From the NCBI GenBank assembly GCA_023055505.1, contig JALIRH010000076.1, positions 124,001 to 188,000 of the forward strand: a stretch of DNA of 64,000 nucleotides. The letters are read 5' to 3'. Below the pieces are notes generated by a model, which searched no databases, was not told the origin of the DNA, and worked only from the letters and a program-made list of their open reading frames with translations. Shown piece by piece: positions 62,204-64,000 of the stretch. The stretch comes from Callipepla californica brunnescens (lineage: Eukaryota > Chordata > Aves > Galliformes > Odontophoridae). Positions within the stretch are counted from its first letter, which is position 1. Each line of letters begins with the position of its first letter. The position numbers were made by a program, and so were the translations under genes.

Positions 62204-63445
62204 CATAGAATCATAGAACGGCCTGGGTTGAAAAGGACCACAATGATCATCTAGTTTCAACCCCCCCCGCCATGTGCAGGGCAACCAGCCACTAGAGCAG
62301 GCTGCCCAGTGCCACATCCAGCCTGGCCTTGAATGCCTCCAGGGATGGGGCATCCACAACCTCCCTGGGCAACCTGTTCCAGTGTGCCACCACCCTCTGT
62401 GTGGAAAAACGTCCTCCTAATATATAACCTAAACCTCCCCTGTCTCAGTTTAAGACCATTCCCCTTTGTCCTATCATTATACACCCTTGTAAACAGGTGT
62501 TCCCCCTCCTGTTTATACGCTCCCTTCAAGTACTGGAAGACCACAATGAGGTCTCCCCGGAGCCTTCTTTTCTCTAAGCAGAACAAGCCCAGTTCCCTCA
62601 ACCTTTCCTCACAGGAGACGTGCTCCAGTGCTCTGATCATCTTCGTGGCACTCCTCTGGACCCGCTCCAGGAGCTCCACGTCCTTCCTGTACTGGGGTCC
62701 CCAGGCCTGGACTCAGTACTGCAGATGGGGCCTCACAAGAGCTGAGTAGAGGAGGACAATCCCCTCCCTGTCCCTGCTGGCAACTCCTTTTTTAATGCAG
62801 CCCAGAACACAGTTGGCCTTTCAGGCTGCAAGCGCGCACTGCCAACTCATGTCCAGCTTCTTGTCCACCAGGACCCCCAAGTCCTTCTCCTCTGGGCTGC
62901 TCTCAAGGAGGTCTTCCCCCAGTTGGATAAATACCTGGGGTTGCCCTGACCCAAGTGCACCACCCTGCACCAGCCCCAAGACACCGACCCCTGAGGGACA
63001 CTGCTCGTGACCGGCCTCCACCCTGACACAGAACCATTAATCACAACCCTTGGCTGCGTTCAGCCAGCCAATTCCCAATCCATCCAACAGTCCATCCTTC
63101 AAATCCACACCTCTCCAATTTAGAGAGAAGGATGTGGTGAGGGACCATGTCAAAGGCATTGCAGAAGTCCAGGTAGATGACATCCATTGCCCTTCCCCCA
63201 TCCTCCAAAGCCATCACTCCATCACAGAAGGCCACCAGATTGGTCAGGCAAGATCTGCCCTTGGTGAAGCCATGCTGGCTGTCCTGAATCACCTCTTTGT
63301 CTCGTATGCACCTTAGCACAGTTTCTAGGAGGATCTGCTTCATGATCTTCCCAGGCACAGATGTGAGTCTCACCAGCCTGTAGCTCCCCAGATCTTCCTT
63401 TCTCCCCTTCTTAAAATCAGCAATAGAAACTACAATCACAGGAGC
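62204..63445 (-). repeat. CR1 LINE, 5'-truncated, with RT remnant
   Basis: This is the longest CR1 of the window. The 3' end at the left has octamer copies (aatcatagaatcatagaac). On the minus strand, 62,257-62,679 encodes the ORF2 C-terminal part (LLERVQRSATKMIRALEH type). The frame at 63,041-63,439 encodes the RT core front: [12 protein letters not shown] and [13 protein letters not shown] with its catalytic Asp. Between them, at about 62,700-63,040, frames shift and a segment is missing: the RT motif with the paired Asp was not found. It is inactive. Confidence 0.93.
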
Positions 63446-64000
63446 TGGTATCCTCGTAGCATCCTCACAGAATCCTCAGACTCTAGAATCCTAGACATTA
63501 GCAACCTTATAATAACCCCATAGTATCAAATCACATTGTTTCCTCACCCCCACAGAGGGAAACTCTGTATGGAGCATGCTCACAATCCATGGTATCCGTC
63601 AGCGCTCCTTATGGAATGAATTATCTAGAATAACAAAGCACTGCCAATTACAAGTGCTCAGAGGTTCTTTCTCAAAAGACGGATTTTTAAGACTGCTTTT
63701 CATTCTAATTTGGATATGGGAAGGGATCTGAGATCTCAAACGTATATGAAAGGAATCCAACACCACTGTGTCCTTCAAAAAACCTCCTCCCTTTGCCACA
63801 CAGCGGGAACTATGAACAGAGGAAAAGTGAACCTTCATCCTGGTTTTCCATTACCCCCCGGGCAAGTTCCTAGGGACATCTAGGACCCTCCTGGAGATAC
63901 CGGGAGCCTCCAGGACCCTCACCAGGCCCCAGACACTTTAGCCCACCAGCACCCAGGATGTGTCTGCATGAGGGGTGACAGCCCTGGCAGGATGCAGTGT
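63446..64000. other. Spacer without recognised gene
   Basis: No gene is seen. A short patch of repeated 'aggaccctc' words lies at 63,880-63,930. Confidence 0.4.

Overview
This is bird nuclear DNA, most likely from a galliform. At least fourteen CR1 LINE fragments lie on both strands, some with the typical CR1 3' end made of repeated CATAGAAT-like octamers. There are two families of class I (gammaretrovirus-like) endogenous retroviruses. Introns and spacers are long and AT-leaning, and there are two compact CpG islands. No bacterial, plasmid, CRISPR or rRNA/tRNA signal was seen.

Region by region. 1-14.1 kb is spacer with four CR1 pieces. 14.2-19.1 kb holds a badly broken endogenous retrovirus: NC knuckle, protease, an apparently out-of-order gag piece, integrase, env and one LTR-like end, with no RT catalytic segment seen. 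19.1-26.5 kb is spacer. At 26.86-27.56 kb is a CpG island carrying what looks like the first coding exon of an MCC-like (mutated in colorectal cancers) EF-hand protein. The second exon is at 33.75-34.0 kb, after a 6.4 kb intron that contains a reversed, partial retrovirus (env tail plus LTR). Both exons carry lesions, so this copy may be a pseudogene or a decaying sex-chromosome copy. 34-46.7 kb is AT-rich, intron-like DNA with CR1 pieces. 46.7-50.0 kb is a G-rich, minisatellite-bearing locus that encodes an unrecognised Ala-rich helical protein, apparently frameshifted near its C-terminus and ending in AATAAA. A second CpG island lies at 51.06-51.45 kb.

The main feature is a complete provirus at 51,663-60,157. 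It has two 429-bp LTRs that read as identical, a 4-bp target duplication (ATGG), a primer-binding site that looks like tRNA-Arg, and open gag, pol and env. gag and pol share one frame and are separated by a single TGA, which implies stop-codon readthrough. Its leader carries two sets of direct repeats, one of them nearly four copies of a 110-bp unit. The reversed fragment at 30.1-30.9 kb is an older relative of this family, so the family has been in the genome for some time and was active recently. 60.2-62.2 kb is unannotated spacer, 62.2-63.45 kb is a longer CR1 piece with part of its reverse transcriptase, and the window ends in spacer.

How the parts relate: the provirus genes form one expression unit (LTR promoter, gag with gag-pol by readthrough, env by splicing). 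The host exons are independent of it, although the provirus sits about 200 bp from a CpG island. All family calls come from reading motifs by eye; no database search was run.
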